This document shows, one piece after another, positions 41,674 through 50,790 of a DNA stretch of 64,000 nt. Below the pieces are notes generated by a model. That model searched no databases. It had not been told where the DNA came from and worked only from the letters and a program-made list of their open reading frames with translations. Source of the stretch: an uncultured Bacteroidales bacterium (GTDB taxonomy: Bacteria > Bacteroidota > Bacteroidia > Bacteroidales > Bacteroidaceae); the NCBI GenBank assembly GCA_902798615.1, contig CADBXL010000008.1, forward strand, positions 62,001 through 126,000. Direction: 5' to 3'. The translations under genes and the position numbers were made by a program. Every line of letters starts with the position of its first letter. Position 1 is the stretch's first letter.

Positions 41674-41680
41674 GAAAGCG

Positions 41681-41814
41681 GCCCCTCACCCGCCCTATGG
41701 GCACCCTCTCCCCATGAGGCGAGGGAAAAGTTAGTAACAAACTCAAATAAACGATTAAAGGTAATTTCCCCCTCGCCCCTTGGGGAGAGGGTGTCCGCAG
41801 GACGGGTGAGGGGC
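41681..41814. repeat. CCCCTCACC / GGTGAGGGG palindromic intergenic element, copy 2
   Basis: 134 bp with arms GCCCCTCACC and GGTGAGGGGC and inner CCCTCTCCCCATGAGGCGAG against CTCGCCCCTTGGGGAGAGGG. Same size and plan as 8598-8730. It lies between pdxS and pdxT and would form a large hairpin in their shared mRNA, possibly lowering pdxT expression. Confidence 0.75.
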
Positions 41815-41831
41815 TTTTAATTAGGCTTTTT

Positions 41832-42386
41832 ATGATCGCAATATTAGCATTACAAGGAGCATTTGCCGAACATCAGCAGATGCTCAATAGATTAGGAGAG
41901 AAAAGCGTTCTGATACGTAATCTTGACGATTGGAACGACTTTATAGAGAATACGGACAGGCGCGGACTTATCATTCCTGGTGGCGAAAGCACGGCTATGA
42001 TGAGAATTATACGCGACGAGAATCTTCTTGAGCCTATCAGACAGGCAATTCTTGAGGGTTTGCCAGTATTCGGCACTTGTGCAGGTCTCATAATGCTCGA
42101 CTCTAAACATCTTGGCACAATGGATATCGAGGTAAAGAGAAACGCATACGGCAGACAGCTCGGCAGTTTCTTTACACAAGATGAGATAAAGGGTATAGGC
42201 GAAGTGCCAATGACCTTTATACGAGCTCCTTATATCACCGCCGTTAAAGATGGTGTTGAGGTACTTGCAGAGGTTGACGGTAATATCGTTGCTGCAAGAC
42301 AAGGCAAGCAACTCGTCACTTCATTTCACCCAGAACTGAATGATGATACGAGGATTCATCAATTGTTTATCTCAATGATAGCATAA
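41832..42386 (+). CDS. pdxT: PLP synthase glutaminase subunit PdxT
   Basis: 184 residues, class I glutamine amidotransferase that supplies ammonia to Pdx[18 protein letters not shown] is the family start. [13 protein letters not shown] is the substrate-binding loop, the nucleophile Cys is in [11 protein letters not shown] (about residue 82), and the His/Glu of the triad are in TSFHPEL near the C-terminus. Length is normal. It is separated from pdxS by a palindromic element rather than overlapping it. Confidence 0.97.
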   Translation: MIAILALQGAFAEHQQMLNRLGEKSVLIRNLDDWNDFIENTDRRGLIIPGGESTAMMRIIRDENLLEPIRQAILEGLPVFGTCAGLIMLDSKHLGTMDIEVKRNAYGRQLGSFFTQDEIKGIGEVPMTFIRAPYITAVKDGVEVLAEVDGNIVAARQGKQLVTSFHPELNDDTRIHQLFISMIA

Positions 42387-42395
42387 ACAAACAAA

Positions 42396-42506
42396 TGAAA
42401 AATGAAAAGTGGAAAATACAAGTTAGAATTTCTATATGCGAATCCTTTTCGCGAATATAGCGTAACTTGTATTTTTCACTTTTCACTTTTCATTTTTAAT
42501 TTTTCA
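42396..42506. repeat. GAAAAATACAAG-type inverted-repeat element, copy 4
   Basis: ATGAAAAGTGGAAAATACAAGTTAG at left faces CGTAACTTGTATTTTTCACTTTTCA at right (first and last 18 bases complementary), with inner ATTCGCGAA-like pairing GCGAATCCTTTTCGCG. It lies between convergent pdxT and the esterase-GalM gene and may terminate both. Confidence 0.75.
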
Positions 42507-42507
42507 T

Positions 42508-45363
42508 TTACTTCACCCCCATCTTATAAATACAAGTATGGGTGTATTTCTGCTTTGGACGAAGAACCGTTGAAGGAAACTCCTTATGATTTGGAGAGTC
42601 TGGGTACATCTGTGATTCGAGAGCGATGGCTGAACGAGCACCAGTATATACCTGAAGACCTGGGTGATCATTCCAAACCTCAAGGACACGACCAGATTCT
42701 GGAGAGTAGAGGCTTGCAACCTTCTCTACGCCCTTCTTTGCCTTGTGGGTTACGCAGAAGTTATTGTCATACTGCATAACCTTACCCTCTGGAATCTCTA
42801 TCTTCTGACCGAATGGGAAGAAACCACCCTTGAACTGCATCTGACGATCACCTATGCGGCATCCGCTCTTGAAATCGTATGCAGTACCAGCAACATCAAT
42901 AAACTTACCCGTAGGAATACCATCCTGAGTAGTCTCCGTAATCTTGTCAGCCTCAACATAAAGGGTGTGATTCATAATATCCCCTACCCCAGTTCCGTTG
43001 AGGTTGAAGTATGAATGGTTCGAGAGATTCACTACCGTTGGCTTATCTGTTTCAGCCTCGTAGGCAATAGAAAGTCCGTTATCATCCGTGAGAGAGTATG
43101 TGAGAGTGGTTGTGAGATTTCCAGGGAAACCATCAGCACCATCAGGAAGAACACACTTCAGCACGAGCTTCTTGCTATCGCTGCTAACCACATCCCATAC
43201 CACATGGTCAAAGCCCTTGTTTCCTCCGTGAAGAATATGCTCACGGGCATTCTTCGTAAGATTGTATTCCTTGCCGTCGAGAGTGAACTTTGCATTGGCA
43301 ATACGATTGGCAAAGCGACCAAGAGCAGGACCTACCATACCGAGGTTATACTTCTGATACTCACCTATCGTGTTATAATGAGTCACAATATTCGTGTAGT
43401 TTCCAACACGGTCAGGAGCAAGCATTGAGACAATAAAGCCTCCGTAATTAGTAATCTGAACCGTTACCTTATCATTTGAGAGAGTGTAGAGATCCACTGC
43501 CTTTCCGTCGATTGTAGTTTTGAAGGCAGAAGCATCAAGAGTTGGTATCACGGTCTTGCCAAGAAGAAGATCCTCGAAAGCCATGCTGCGCTTATCCCAT
43601 GTAGCAAAATCATCAGCACGCAAAATCTTTGTGCCAGGAAGTGGAGTCTCGCCAACGAAGAAGGCACATCCCTGTATCTTACCCTCTGCAACCAGACGAT
43701 CAGCAATGTCATCAGCACCACCTACCTTGAACCAGCTCTCATCCGTATCATTCTTGCCAATGATAAGAGAGATTGTAGGAGCTGCCTGACTATTTCCTGC
43801 GGAATGGTAAACGGCAGTACCCTCGCCATAGTTGTAGGTCACGATACCATGCTTCACATCGCCCAAATCCTTCACCTGAGCCTTAGATATGCTATACTTA
43901 AAGCCCTTATCTGGTGAGAGATACATATTGTTAGGGTCTGCCACCTTCATACCATCCACAACAAAACAGTACTTGAATGTGGTGTTAGCCACATCACTCA
44001 CCTTCACGCTCCATATACCCTCAGCATCTTTCTGCATAGCAATAGGCTCTGCAAGAAGTTCACTCTCAAGAAGAACGGTTGTTGCCTCAGGAGCCTTGAA
44101 GTTGAAGGTCACATCCTTAGCACCATACTCAGGAGAAACAATCTGCTTAGGGAACAGACGAGCCATAACCGTTGGTGTGAACTGCTGTTCCTTACCCGTC
44201 TTGGCAAGTGTTGGCTTGGCATTTTCCATTGCCTTCTTTGAAGCCTCGGGATTGAAGAGAAGCTGAAGAGTATGGTCGAGGAAATACTTGGCATTCATCC
44301 AAGTATGACCGAACTTGTCATGGGTATATTCCTTAACACTACGGATGCCCTTCTTGTCAAGGAACTCGGTATAGTCGCGGGCATTTCCATAGAGGAAATC
44401 ATCAGTACCCACGCCAAGCCAGAAGAGGTTTATCTTTGCATTTGTTTCCTTTGCGTTGTCATAAACATTAGGAATATCCGTTGATGTAAATGAGCTGTAA
44501 GAACATAGATAAGAGAACTTGTCGAGGTTGCTAAGACCATTATAGAGTCCCTGATTACCTCCACGAGAGAAACCACCGATAGCACGATGCTCACGGTCGT
44601 TTATTGTGCGGTAAGTCTGCTCAATATATGGCATAAGGTCGCCGATGAGGTCGTTGCTGAACACATCATTGCCAAACTTTGTTGCAGGCATTCCGTCTGA
44701 AGGATTTGTTGGCAGGAGTTTATAAGGATTACCATAAGGCAATACCACAATCATCTCCTTTGCCTTACCATCTGCAATCAGGTTGTCAAGGATGTAGTTC
44801 ACACGACCAACCTTATAGTAAACCTCCTCTGTATCAGTAGTTCCGCTTATAAGGTAGAACACAGGGTATTTCTTCTGTGTATCCTTATAATAAGAAGGTG
44901 GAAGATATACAAGGGCATTGTTTGTATAGTTCAGGCTCTTAGAGAAATAGTTCACGTAATCCATGCTACCATGAGACACGTTCTTTATATCGTGTGGAAG
45001 AGCTGTCTTTCCAGGAATCTCCAAAAGACTGTTCTTAAAACCCTCGTTAGGGAAATACTGCTCACATTGAGGGTCCATGATGCTAACACCATCCACCACG
45101 AAGTTGTATGGGTACATATCAGCAGCAGCAGGACCGAGAGTAACCGACCACAATCCAGTCCTCTCATCCTTTTTCATCTCATTCTTACCTGCAAACTGAA
45201 CATCCACACTGACACTCTTCGCCTTGTTATTACGATATTGGAATGTTACAGTACCGTCTTCATTTACCACCGTGGATTTGTAAGGTCTCATTGGCATCTG
45301 TGCAAAACTATTGGAGCACACCCCAAGAGTCAGAGCCATGACCAGTTTAAATTTCAAATTCAT
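42508..45363 (-). CDS. Secreted multidomain carbohydrate esterase (CE1-like) fused to an aldose 1-epimerase domain
   Basis: 951 residues. Order: signal peptide ending SFAQM; a CBM48/IsoP-like domain (about 25-115); a complete CE1-type alpha/beta-hydrolase (about 120-375) with nucleophile Ser in GGFSRGGNQG (about 266), GTDDFLYGNAR and catalytic His in DKFGHTWMN; a second CBM48-like domain (about 405-495); a shortened second esterase remnant (about 510-600, SLIIGKNDTDESWFKVGGAD...) lacking its nucleophile; and a GalM domain (about 610-951) with NLSNHSYFNLNG and ALESQMYPDSPN. The esterase could release feruloyl or acetyl groups from hemicellulose while the epimerase equilibrates released sugars; substrate is inference. 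The promoter element CAAAAGTA is at 45406-45413. Confidence 0.88.
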   Translation of the reverse strand: MNLKFKLVMALTLGVCSNSFAQMPMRPYKSTVVNEDGTVTFQYRNNKAKSVSVDVQFAGKNEMKKDERTGLWSVTLGPAAADMYPYNFVVDGVSIMDPQCEQYFPNEGFKNSLLEIPGKTALPHDIKNVSHGSMDYVNYFSKSLNYTNNALVYLPPSYYKDTQKKYPVFYLISGTTDTEEVYYKVGRVNYILDNLIADGKAKEMIVVLPYGNPYKLLPTNPSDGMPATKFGNDVFSNDLIGDLMPYIEQTYRTINDREHRAIGGFSRGGNQGLYNGLSNLDKFSYLCSYSSFTSTDIPNVYDNAKETNAKINLFWLGVGTDDFLYGNARDYTEFLDKKGIRSVKEYTHDKFGHTWMNAKYFLDHTLQLLFNPEASKKAMENAKPTLAKTGKEQQFTPTVMARLFPKQIVSPEYGAKDVTFNFKAPEATTVLLESELLAEPIAMQKDAEGIWSVKVSDVANTTFKYCFVVDGMKVADPNNMYLSPDKGFKYSISKAQVKDLGDVKHGIVTYNYGEGTAVYHSAGNSQAAPTISLIIGKNDTDESWFKVGGADDIADRLVAEGKIQGCAFFVGETPLPGTKILRADDFATWDKRSMAFEDLLLGKTVIPTLDASAFKTTIDGKAVDLYTLSNDKVTVQITNYGGFIVSMLAPDRVGNYTNIVTHYNTIGEYQKYNLGMVGPALGRFANRIANAKFTLDGKEYNLTKNAREHILHGGNKGFDHVVWDVVSSDSKKLVLKCVLPDGADGFPGNLTTTLTYSLTDDNGLSIAYEAETDKPTVVNLSNHSYFNLNGTGVGDIMNHTLYVEADKITETTQDGIPTGKFIDVAGTAYDFKSGCRIGDRQMQFKGGFFPFGQKIEIPEGKVMQYDNNFCVTHKAKKGVEKVASLYSPESGRVLEVWNDHPGLQVYTGARSAIALESQMYPDSPNHKEFPSTVLRPKQKYTHTCIYKMGVK

Positions 45364-45466
45364 TTTTTCGTTCTTTTGTTTTAGTTATTCGCATATATAT
45401 GAGCACAAAAGTACTAATAAATCTTTTAATATAATAATTTGTTACGTTTTTTTAAGATTACTATTA

Positions 45467-46360
45467 CTATTTCCCACTATCGCAGAAGCCCTTTGCCTTC
45501 AGCCATAAGAGGAATTGCAGACTCCATGCCTCTGTAGTTGTCGTTCCATTCTGTTGCATAAGCTGATAAGGACCTTTTCCGTCACCATATAGATGGATCT
45601 CAGCATTACCACCTGCTTTCTTCCATTCCATGAAGAGACTGACAATACCGGCTGCCACATTTGGATGATCCACACGTGACATGATAAGCAATGGAGGTGC
45701 TGGATTTGGAACCTTCACCGGACAAAGTGCAGGACCGAAGTTTGTACATATAAAATCAGGCATCTCTTCCGGTTTCGCAATATTCGTAGCTGCGAAAGCA
45801 ACACCACCGCCTGCTGAGAATCCGAGATACCCCACCTTCTTTATCTTCCATTCCGCAGCATGCTCACGAACAAGACGCATAGCTGCATTTGCATCATCAG
45901 CAGCCAAGGCAAGAATGCTGTCTCCTTGAGCAAAATGAGCAGGATTACAATCTGCATCCTTGAAATTTGCAAAGCCTGTAACATCTACCATAGGCGGCAT
46001 TTTCATGCCCTTTGGCATTTGCATTGTACCCGTGTTCAGATGATACTTCAAGCCGATAGCAGCATAGCCGTTCTCATTAAGCAGTTTTGCCATCTCTATC
46101 ACATCTGATGTCCATGACAAAGCCCTGAGACCACCACCAGGACAAAGGATTACCGCGCAACCATTTGCCTTAGATGCTTCTGGGAGATAAACTTCAACCG
46201 AAGGATTAACAACACCTAGTATGGATATGCCACCATACTGTTCTATTTCATGCTCAGTATCTTTTGTCTGAGGATTGGCATTCGGGAGCATGAATTTCTG
46301 TTGGGCAGAAGTTGTCATACAACCTGCCGCTAAAAGGATTGAGAATAATATTTGTCTCAT
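45467..46360 (-). CDS. Secreted alpha/beta-hydrolase, acetyl-xylan-esterase-like, with atypical C-terminus
   Basis: 297 residues: signal peptide ending TTSAQ, then an alpha/beta-hydrolase fold with oxyanion motif CPGGGLRALSW and nucleophile Ser in LGFSAGGGVAFA (about residue 182). PPLLIMSRVDHPNVAAG supplies the acidic residue. In related esterases the catalytic His lies in a C-terminal GGHGFG motif; here the corresponding place reads YGDGKGPYQLMQQ, without His. Either another His acts or activity is lost. It precedes the CE1-GalM fusion on the same strand and so belongs to the same polysaccharide-deacetylation set. The promoter element CAAAAATA is at 46382-46389. Confidence 0.82.
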   Translation of the reverse strand: MRQILFSILLAAGCMTTSAQQKFMLPNANPQTKDTEHEIEQYGGISILGVVNPSVEVYLPEASKANGCAVILCPGGGLRALSWTSDVIEMAKLLNENGYAAIGLKYHLNTGTMQMPKGMKMPPMVDVTGFANFKDADCNPAHFAQGDSILALAADDANAAMRLVREHAAEWKIKKVGYLGFSAGGGVAFAATNIAKPEEMPDFICTNFGPALCPVKVPNPAPPLLIMSRVDHPNVAAGIVSLFMEWKKAGGNAEIHLYGDGKGPYQLMQQNGTTTTEAWSLQFLLWLKAKGFCDSGK

Positions 46361-46531
46361 AGGTTATATTTATTTTGACTACAAAAATACGAAAAATAAT
46401 TGAATGCCAATTCTATCTAATGCGAAATTTTCATTTTTTTAATTAAGATCGTATGACAATTGATATAATTTATACCTAATTTTTATAAAGAATCCATATA
46501 AATGAGGATTGCAGGATTTAATAAAAAAATG

Positions 46532-46539
46532 TAATTTTG
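46532..46539 (+). promoter_or_regulatory. -7 element of the tetrapyrrole operon
   Basis: TAATTTTG followed by CACAC. Upstream at the -33 position is ATTG. The leader to hemE is about 125 bases and contains an eroded GAAAAGTAAAAAGCAAAAAGG palindrome arm. Confidence 0.55.
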
Positions 46540-46673
46540 CACACGAAAATGAAAAGTAAAAAGCAAAAAGGTTGTATCATCAATAAAACGGAACTTGCGC
46601 AGTCTTAAAACCTGTACTTGTAACTATTAATTCCACCTTATTATGTTTTACTTCTTGTTTTTAGATTAAAATT

Positions 46674-47693
46674 ATGGACAGTATATTTCTGAAGACATTA
46701 CTCGGCAATGAGTGTCAGCGTCCACCTGTATGGTTAATGCGTCAGGCTGGTCGCGTATTACCAAGTTACCAACAACTGAGGGAGAAACACTCTTTCTCAG
46801 AGCTGATATCCACACCAGAATTGGCAGCAAAGGTTACACTCCTGCCAGTAGAGGACTTAGGCGTTGATGCTGCAATCCTGTTCAGCGACATCCTCACCAT
46901 ACCTATGGCAATGGGAATGGAGATAGAATGGACAGAGCGTGGACCTATATTCCCCAATCCTCTTGTCTCTTATCAGCATCCTTCGAAACATCTAAACGTA
47001 CAGCCGGAAAAACTTGATTTTGTTTATAAAGCCATTGACAAGATCGTAGAAAAGAGTAGCGTGCCGCTCATCGGTTTCTGTGGTGCTCCACTCACTACCC
47101 TCTGCTATATGCTTCAAGGCATAAGTACGAAGTTGGCATTTCCAGAAGCAAAGAGATTTTTCTACGAGCATCGTGAAGAGACAAAGCAACTCGTTGATGA
47201 AGTAACTGCCCTGTGTATCGACTATGCCACCAAGCAGATAGAGCATGGTATTGATGCGTTCCAGCTTTTCGATACTCATGCAGGACTATTACCTACGGAT
47301 ATGTACGTAGAGATGTTTCTGCCGACTATCTGTCGCATAACGGATGCAGTACGTTCTAGGGGAATTCCGTTGATTTTCTTCCCAAAAGGATTAGGAAGCG
47401 GATTGAAGCATATCACACCTGATGTATGCGATTTCGTAAGCATCGACTGGCAAACATCACTCAAAGATGCCCGACAGATGGTTCATCCGAAGGTGGGATT
47501 GCAAGGCAATATTGATCCGCATCTGCTTTTTGCTCCACAGAAGGAGATAGCACAAACTCTTGAGAGCTACAAGACCTTCTTTCAGAAACATCCCAACTGG
47601 ATAGTGAATCTCGGGCATGGTGTGCTTGCCGATACTCCATTGGAGAATGTGCAGTTCTTAGTAGATTGGATTAAAAACACTAATTGGAAATGA
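46674..47693 (+). CDS. hemE: Uroporphyrinogen decarboxylase
   Basis: 339 residues, cytosolic. It decarboxylates the four acetate side chains of uroporphyrinogen III to give coproporphyrinogen III. Signature PPVWLMRQAGRVLPSYQQLRE (residues about 17-37), the substrate Asp region AAILFSDILTIPMAMGM, GFCGAPLTTLCYML, and FPKGLGS/NLGHGVLADTPLENV near the C-terminus are all canonical. It is the first gene of a five-gene operon and its stop overlaps the next start (ATGA). Confidence 0.97.
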   Translation: MDSIFLKTLLGNECQRPPVWLMRQAGRVLPSYQQLREKHSFSELISTPELAAKVTLLPVEDLGVDAAILFSDILTIPMAMGMEIEWTERGPIFPNPLVSYQHPSKHLNVQPEKLDFVYKAIDKIVEKSSVPLIGFCGAPLTTLCYMLQGISTKLAFPEAKRFFYEHREETKQLVDEVTALCIDYATKQIEHGIDAFQLFDTHAGLLPTDMYVEMFLPTICRITDAVRSRGIPLIFFPKGLGSGLKHITPDVCDFVSIDWQTSLKDARQMVHPKVGLQGNIDPHLLFAPQKEIAQTLESYKTFFQKHPNWIVNLGHGVLADTPLENVQFLVDWIKNTNWK

Positions 47694-49216
47694 TACAATA
47701 TAAGTCGATAAATCATCAGGATACATCGCTGGCTGAACGCGAGGAATACTTTAAGAATCTGGAGCATAAGGACGATGATTCTGCAGTACTATTGCAGACA
47801 TGCAACCGCGTGGAATTGTACTATGGCAATGGTGATGTTCCCGATGAGGTAGCACGCCATCTGTTCAGAGTGGCTTGCGGTCTGGAGTCTGCCATCATAG
47901 GCGAACAGGCTGTACAGGGCCAGATTAAAGAGGCATATATGACAGCAAAGCGCACAAAGAAACTGTCGGCTGGTATGCACAAGCTGTTTGAGAGTGCATT
48001 GCAGATAGGCAAGCGCGTGCGAAGCGAGACACAGATAAGTCATGGAGCGGTGAGCCATTCTCTTGCCGCTATTGAGATAATTGAGCAAGAAAAGATTGAC
48101 CTGCACAATTCCCGCATCACCATCATTGGCGTGAACAAGCTGACGGAGGAAATAATAAAATTCCTGCTCAACAAGAAAGCGGAACTCGTATTTCTCGCCA
48201 ACCGCACAGAGGAAAAGGCAAGACGTATGGCTGAGCCTTACGGCATTGACATCTTCCGACTGAAAGATAAACATAAGTTCCTGAAGGACATTGACATCCT
48301 TATTAGTGCTACTTCTGCTCCTGATGCCATCATACATCCTTCCGACCTCACTCCTGGGCATCCGCTTCTTGCCATCGACCTTGCCTTCCCACGCGACATT
48401 GACCCGGAAGTGGCAAATATGCAGGGCGTGACGCTATATAATCTGCATGATGTAGAACAGAAGGTGAAAGCTAATATATCTGTTCGTGAGGATGAGGTGA
48501 AAAAGGCTGAGCAGATGATTGAAGAGGCGATAACTGAACTGCATGAGACTCTGGAGCGTCGCAAGCAATACAAGAAGGCTATCCGCATAACGGCTCGTAG
48601 CAGTCGATTGTCGCAGATTCAGGTAAACGAGGTTCTAAAGCGTTTCCCTGACCTTTCATATCAGTTGGTTACACGCCGCTCGTATGGAGATAAACACATG
48701 AAAATCTCTCTATTGAATGGTGAGGCACCTGACGATATGTTCACACGCGAACTTGACATGGCTTTACTTTCTGGCAAGGCTGACATAGCCATACACTCGG
48801 CTAAGGATCTGCCAGAGAAACTGCATCCTGATTTGGAGGTTATAGCACTCTACGAAGCCTTTGACAAGACCGACTCTCTGGTTAGCCGTGACCATATATC
48901 CCTTGCCAACCTTCCAGAGGGCAGCACCATAGGCACCAGTTCACCACTACGCAAGAAGGAACTGGAGAGTATTCGCCCAGACCTAAAGGTAGTGGGCATA
49001 CGCGGTTGCATAGAAGAGCGCGTTGAACAGGTTCGTGACGGCAAGATAGATGCCGTGATTGTTGCTACGTGCGCTCTGAAGCGTCTGGGTATGGAAGATG
49101 AGATAACAGAAGTTCTCAACTTCGAAACACACCCAATGCAAGGACGACTGGCGATAACCGCACTAAAGGGGCGCGATGACCTGAAAGCGGTATTTTCAAA
49201 GGACAGCATTATTTAA
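47690..49216 (+). CDS. hemA-hemC: Fusion of glutamyl-tRNA reductase (HemA) with a truncated hydroxymethylbilane synthase (HemC)
   Basis: 508 residues from the ATG that overlaps the hemE stop. Residues about 1-290 are glutamyl-tRNA reductase: catalytic Cys in LLQTCNRVELYY (about 38), GLESAIIGEQAVQGQIK, a Rossmann domain (ITIIGVNKLTEEIIKFL) and the start of the dimer helix. Residues about 296-508 match HMBS domains 1 and 2: RITARSSRLSQIQ, AIHSAKDLPEKL (cofactor-binding Asp), GTSSPLRKKEL and KRLGME. The protein stops after HPMQGRLAITALKGR, so HMBS domain 3, which carries the Cys that binds the dipyrromethane cofactor, is absent, as is the rest of the HemA dimerisation domain. hemD follows at once. 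Confidence 0.88.
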   Translation: MIQYKSINHQDTSLAEREEYFKNLEHKDDDSAVLLQTCNRVELYYGNGDVPDEVARHLFRVACGLESAIIGEQAVQGQIKEAYMTAKRTKKLSAGMHKLFESALQIGKRVRSETQISHGAVSHSLAAIEIIEQEKIDLHNSRITIIGVNKLTEEIIKFLLNKKAELVFLANRTEEKARRMAEPYGIDIFRLKDKHKFLKDIDILISATSAPDAIIHPSDLTPGHPLLAIDLAFPRDIDPEVANMQGVTLYNLHDVEQKVKANISVREDEVKKAEQMIEEAITELHETLERRKQYKKAIRITARSSRLSQIQVNEVLKRFPDLSYQLVTRRSYGDKHMKISLLNGEAPDDMFTRELDMALLSGKADIAIHSAKDLPEKLHPDLEVIALYEAFDKTDSLVSRDHISLANLPEGSTIGTSSPLRKKELESIRPDLKVVGIRGCIEERVEQVRDGKIDAVIVATCALKRLGMEDEITEVLNFETHPMQGRLAITALKGRDDLKAVFSKDSII

Positions 49217-49219
49217 ACT

Positions 49220-49816
49220 ATGCCAACACTCTACACAGGACTGACTTCGCCTGATGCCAACTACATCCACACACCGCTAATTGAGATTGTGTCTGTGGAT
49301 GATGACACGCAACTTCGCCGTGCCATTGCCGATATTGACAGCTATGACTATGTGCTGTTTACTTCGAGATATGCTGCGAAATATGTAGGGGCATTATCAG
49401 TAATGCATACGCGGATAGTTTCCATAGGGCGCACCACAACTAAAGCCTTGCATCAGATAGGTGTTGAGGAGGTTGATGAAGTGGAAGAAGACAACTCGTA
49501 TGGTGTCGTCTCGTGGTTCAGTAGCCAGTCCCGTGGACGTGTACTCATACCACGCTCCAACCTTGCATTACCAATAATTCCCGAAGGACTCAGGCAACTG
49601 GGCTTTGAGGTTGATTGTGTAACAGCATACATTAACCGTATGCCAGAGCATCCAAAGAAGGTGAATCTGGATGAAATAGACCGTATAGTGTTCACCTCGC
49701 CCTCTACTATAGACAATTTTATCCGTATCTATGGGGCGTTGCCAGAGAAGAAGGAACTGGTTACGCGAGGTCCTATTACCGAACAACATTTACAAACAAT
49801 ATTAAAACAAAGATAA
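49220..49816 (+). CDS. hemD: Uroporphyrinogen-III synthase
   Basis: 198 residues, a little short for HemD (often about 250). It cyclises hydroxymethylbilane with inversion of ring D. The pattern LYTGLTSPDANYIHTPLIEI, DYVLFTSRYAAKYVG, VSIGRTTTKALHQIGV and, near the end, DRIVFTSPSTIDNFI is the bilobed HemD layout; the conserved (F)TSxxA and TSPS segments are present. It lies 3 bases after the HemA-HemC stop and 2 bases before hemB, so it is part of the operon; the context supports the assignment as much as the sequence. Confidence 0.85.
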   Translation: MPTLYTGLTSPDANYIHTPLIEIVSVDDDTQLRRAIADIDSYDYVLFTSRYAAKYVGALSVMHTRIVSIGRTTTKALHQIGVEEVDEVEEDNSYGVVSWFSSQSRGRVLIPRSNLALPIIPEGLRQLGFEVDCVTAYINRMPEHPKKVNLDEIDRIVFTSPSTIDNFIRIYGALPEKKELVTRGPITEQHLQTILKQR

Positions 49817-49818
49817 TT

Positions 49819-50790
49819 ATGAAAAGATTCAGAACATACCGCACATCACAGGAGGTACGCGATAAGTATGCTGACGTATCAGTTGATGTAAAAGATTTTA
49901 TATACCCATACTTCGTCGTAGAAGGCAAAGGCGTTCGCGATGAGATAAGCACAATGCCAGGCATTTACCGCTTCTCTATCGACACACTGGTAGAAGATGT
50001 AAAGGAGATTTATGCCCTTGGTATTGACAAGGTGCTGCTTTTCGGTGTTATCGACGATAATCTGAAAGACGAGCGCGGTTCACTTGCATACGCTGAAGAT
50101 GCTCTTGTATGTCGTGCCGTAAAGGCTATCAAGGCTGCTCAGCCAGAGGTATGCGTCATTACGGATGTTTGCCTTTGCGAATATACAAGTCACGGTCATT
50201 GTGGATTGCTTCACGATCACGATGTAGAAAACGACTCAACATTGCCTCTGCTTGCAGAAATGGCATACGTTCATGCAAAGGCAGGTGCTGATTTCGTGGC
50301 ACCTTCTGCAATGATGGACGGTCAAATTGAGGCTCTGCATAATCGTCTGGTAGAGGCAGGTTTGCGTGACAAATGTAAGATTCTGGCATATTCTGCCAAG
50401 TATGCTTCTGCTTTCTATGGACCTTTCCGTGATGCAGCCGACTCTGCTCCATCATTCGGTGATCGTAAGACATACCAGATGGACTATCGCACACACGATC
50501 AGGGACTTGAAGAGATAGCCGCTGATATTGAGGAGGGAGCAGACTGGACAATGGTAAAGCCTGCTATGCCATATCTTGATATGATAGCACGTGGTGTTGA
50601 GCGATTCCCACAGGTGCCTATGGTGGCATATCAGGTAAGTGGTGAATACTCTATGCTGAAGGCTGCTGCAAAGCTCGGCTATCTGGATGAGCAGCGTGTG
50701 GTGTTCGAGAGTCTTATCGCTATAAAGCGTGCTGGCGCTCAGTATATTATTTCATATTACGCTAAGGAATACATGCAGAAATGGGCATAA
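49819..50790 (+). CDS. hemB: Delta-aminolevulinic acid dehydratase (porphobilinogen synthase)
   Basis: 323 residues. It condenses two 5-aminolevulinate molecules to porphobilinogen. The metal-binding DVCLCEYTSHGHCGLLHD keeps two of the Cys and the His of the zinc-type enzyme. The first Schiff-base lysine is in LAYSAKYASAFYGPFRDAA and the second in TMVKPAMPYLD. The end QYIISYYAKEYMQKWA is typical. Its last 10 bases overlap hemL. Confidence 0.98.
   Translation: MKRFRTYRTSQEVRDKYADVSVDVKDFIYPYFVVEGKGVRDEISTMPGIYRFSIDTLVEDVKEIYALGIDKVLLFGVIDDNLKDERGSLAYAEDALVCRAVKAIKAAQPEVCVITDVCLCEYTSHGHCGLLHDHDVENDSTLPLLAEMAYVHAKAGADFVAPSAMMDGQIEALHNRLVEAGLRDKCKILAYSAKYASAFYGPFRDAADSAPSFGDRKTYQMDYRTHDQGLEEIAADIEEGADWTMVKPAMPYLDMIARGVERFPQVPMVAYQVSGEYSMLKAAAKLGYLDEQRVVFESLIAIKRAGAQYIISYYAKEYMQKWA

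Noticed and set aside
46549..46608. 19-codon upstream frame in the hemE leader
   Set aside because: It overlaps an eroded GAAAAGTAAAAAGC palindrome arm, starts at the predicted transcript end and has no ribosome site.
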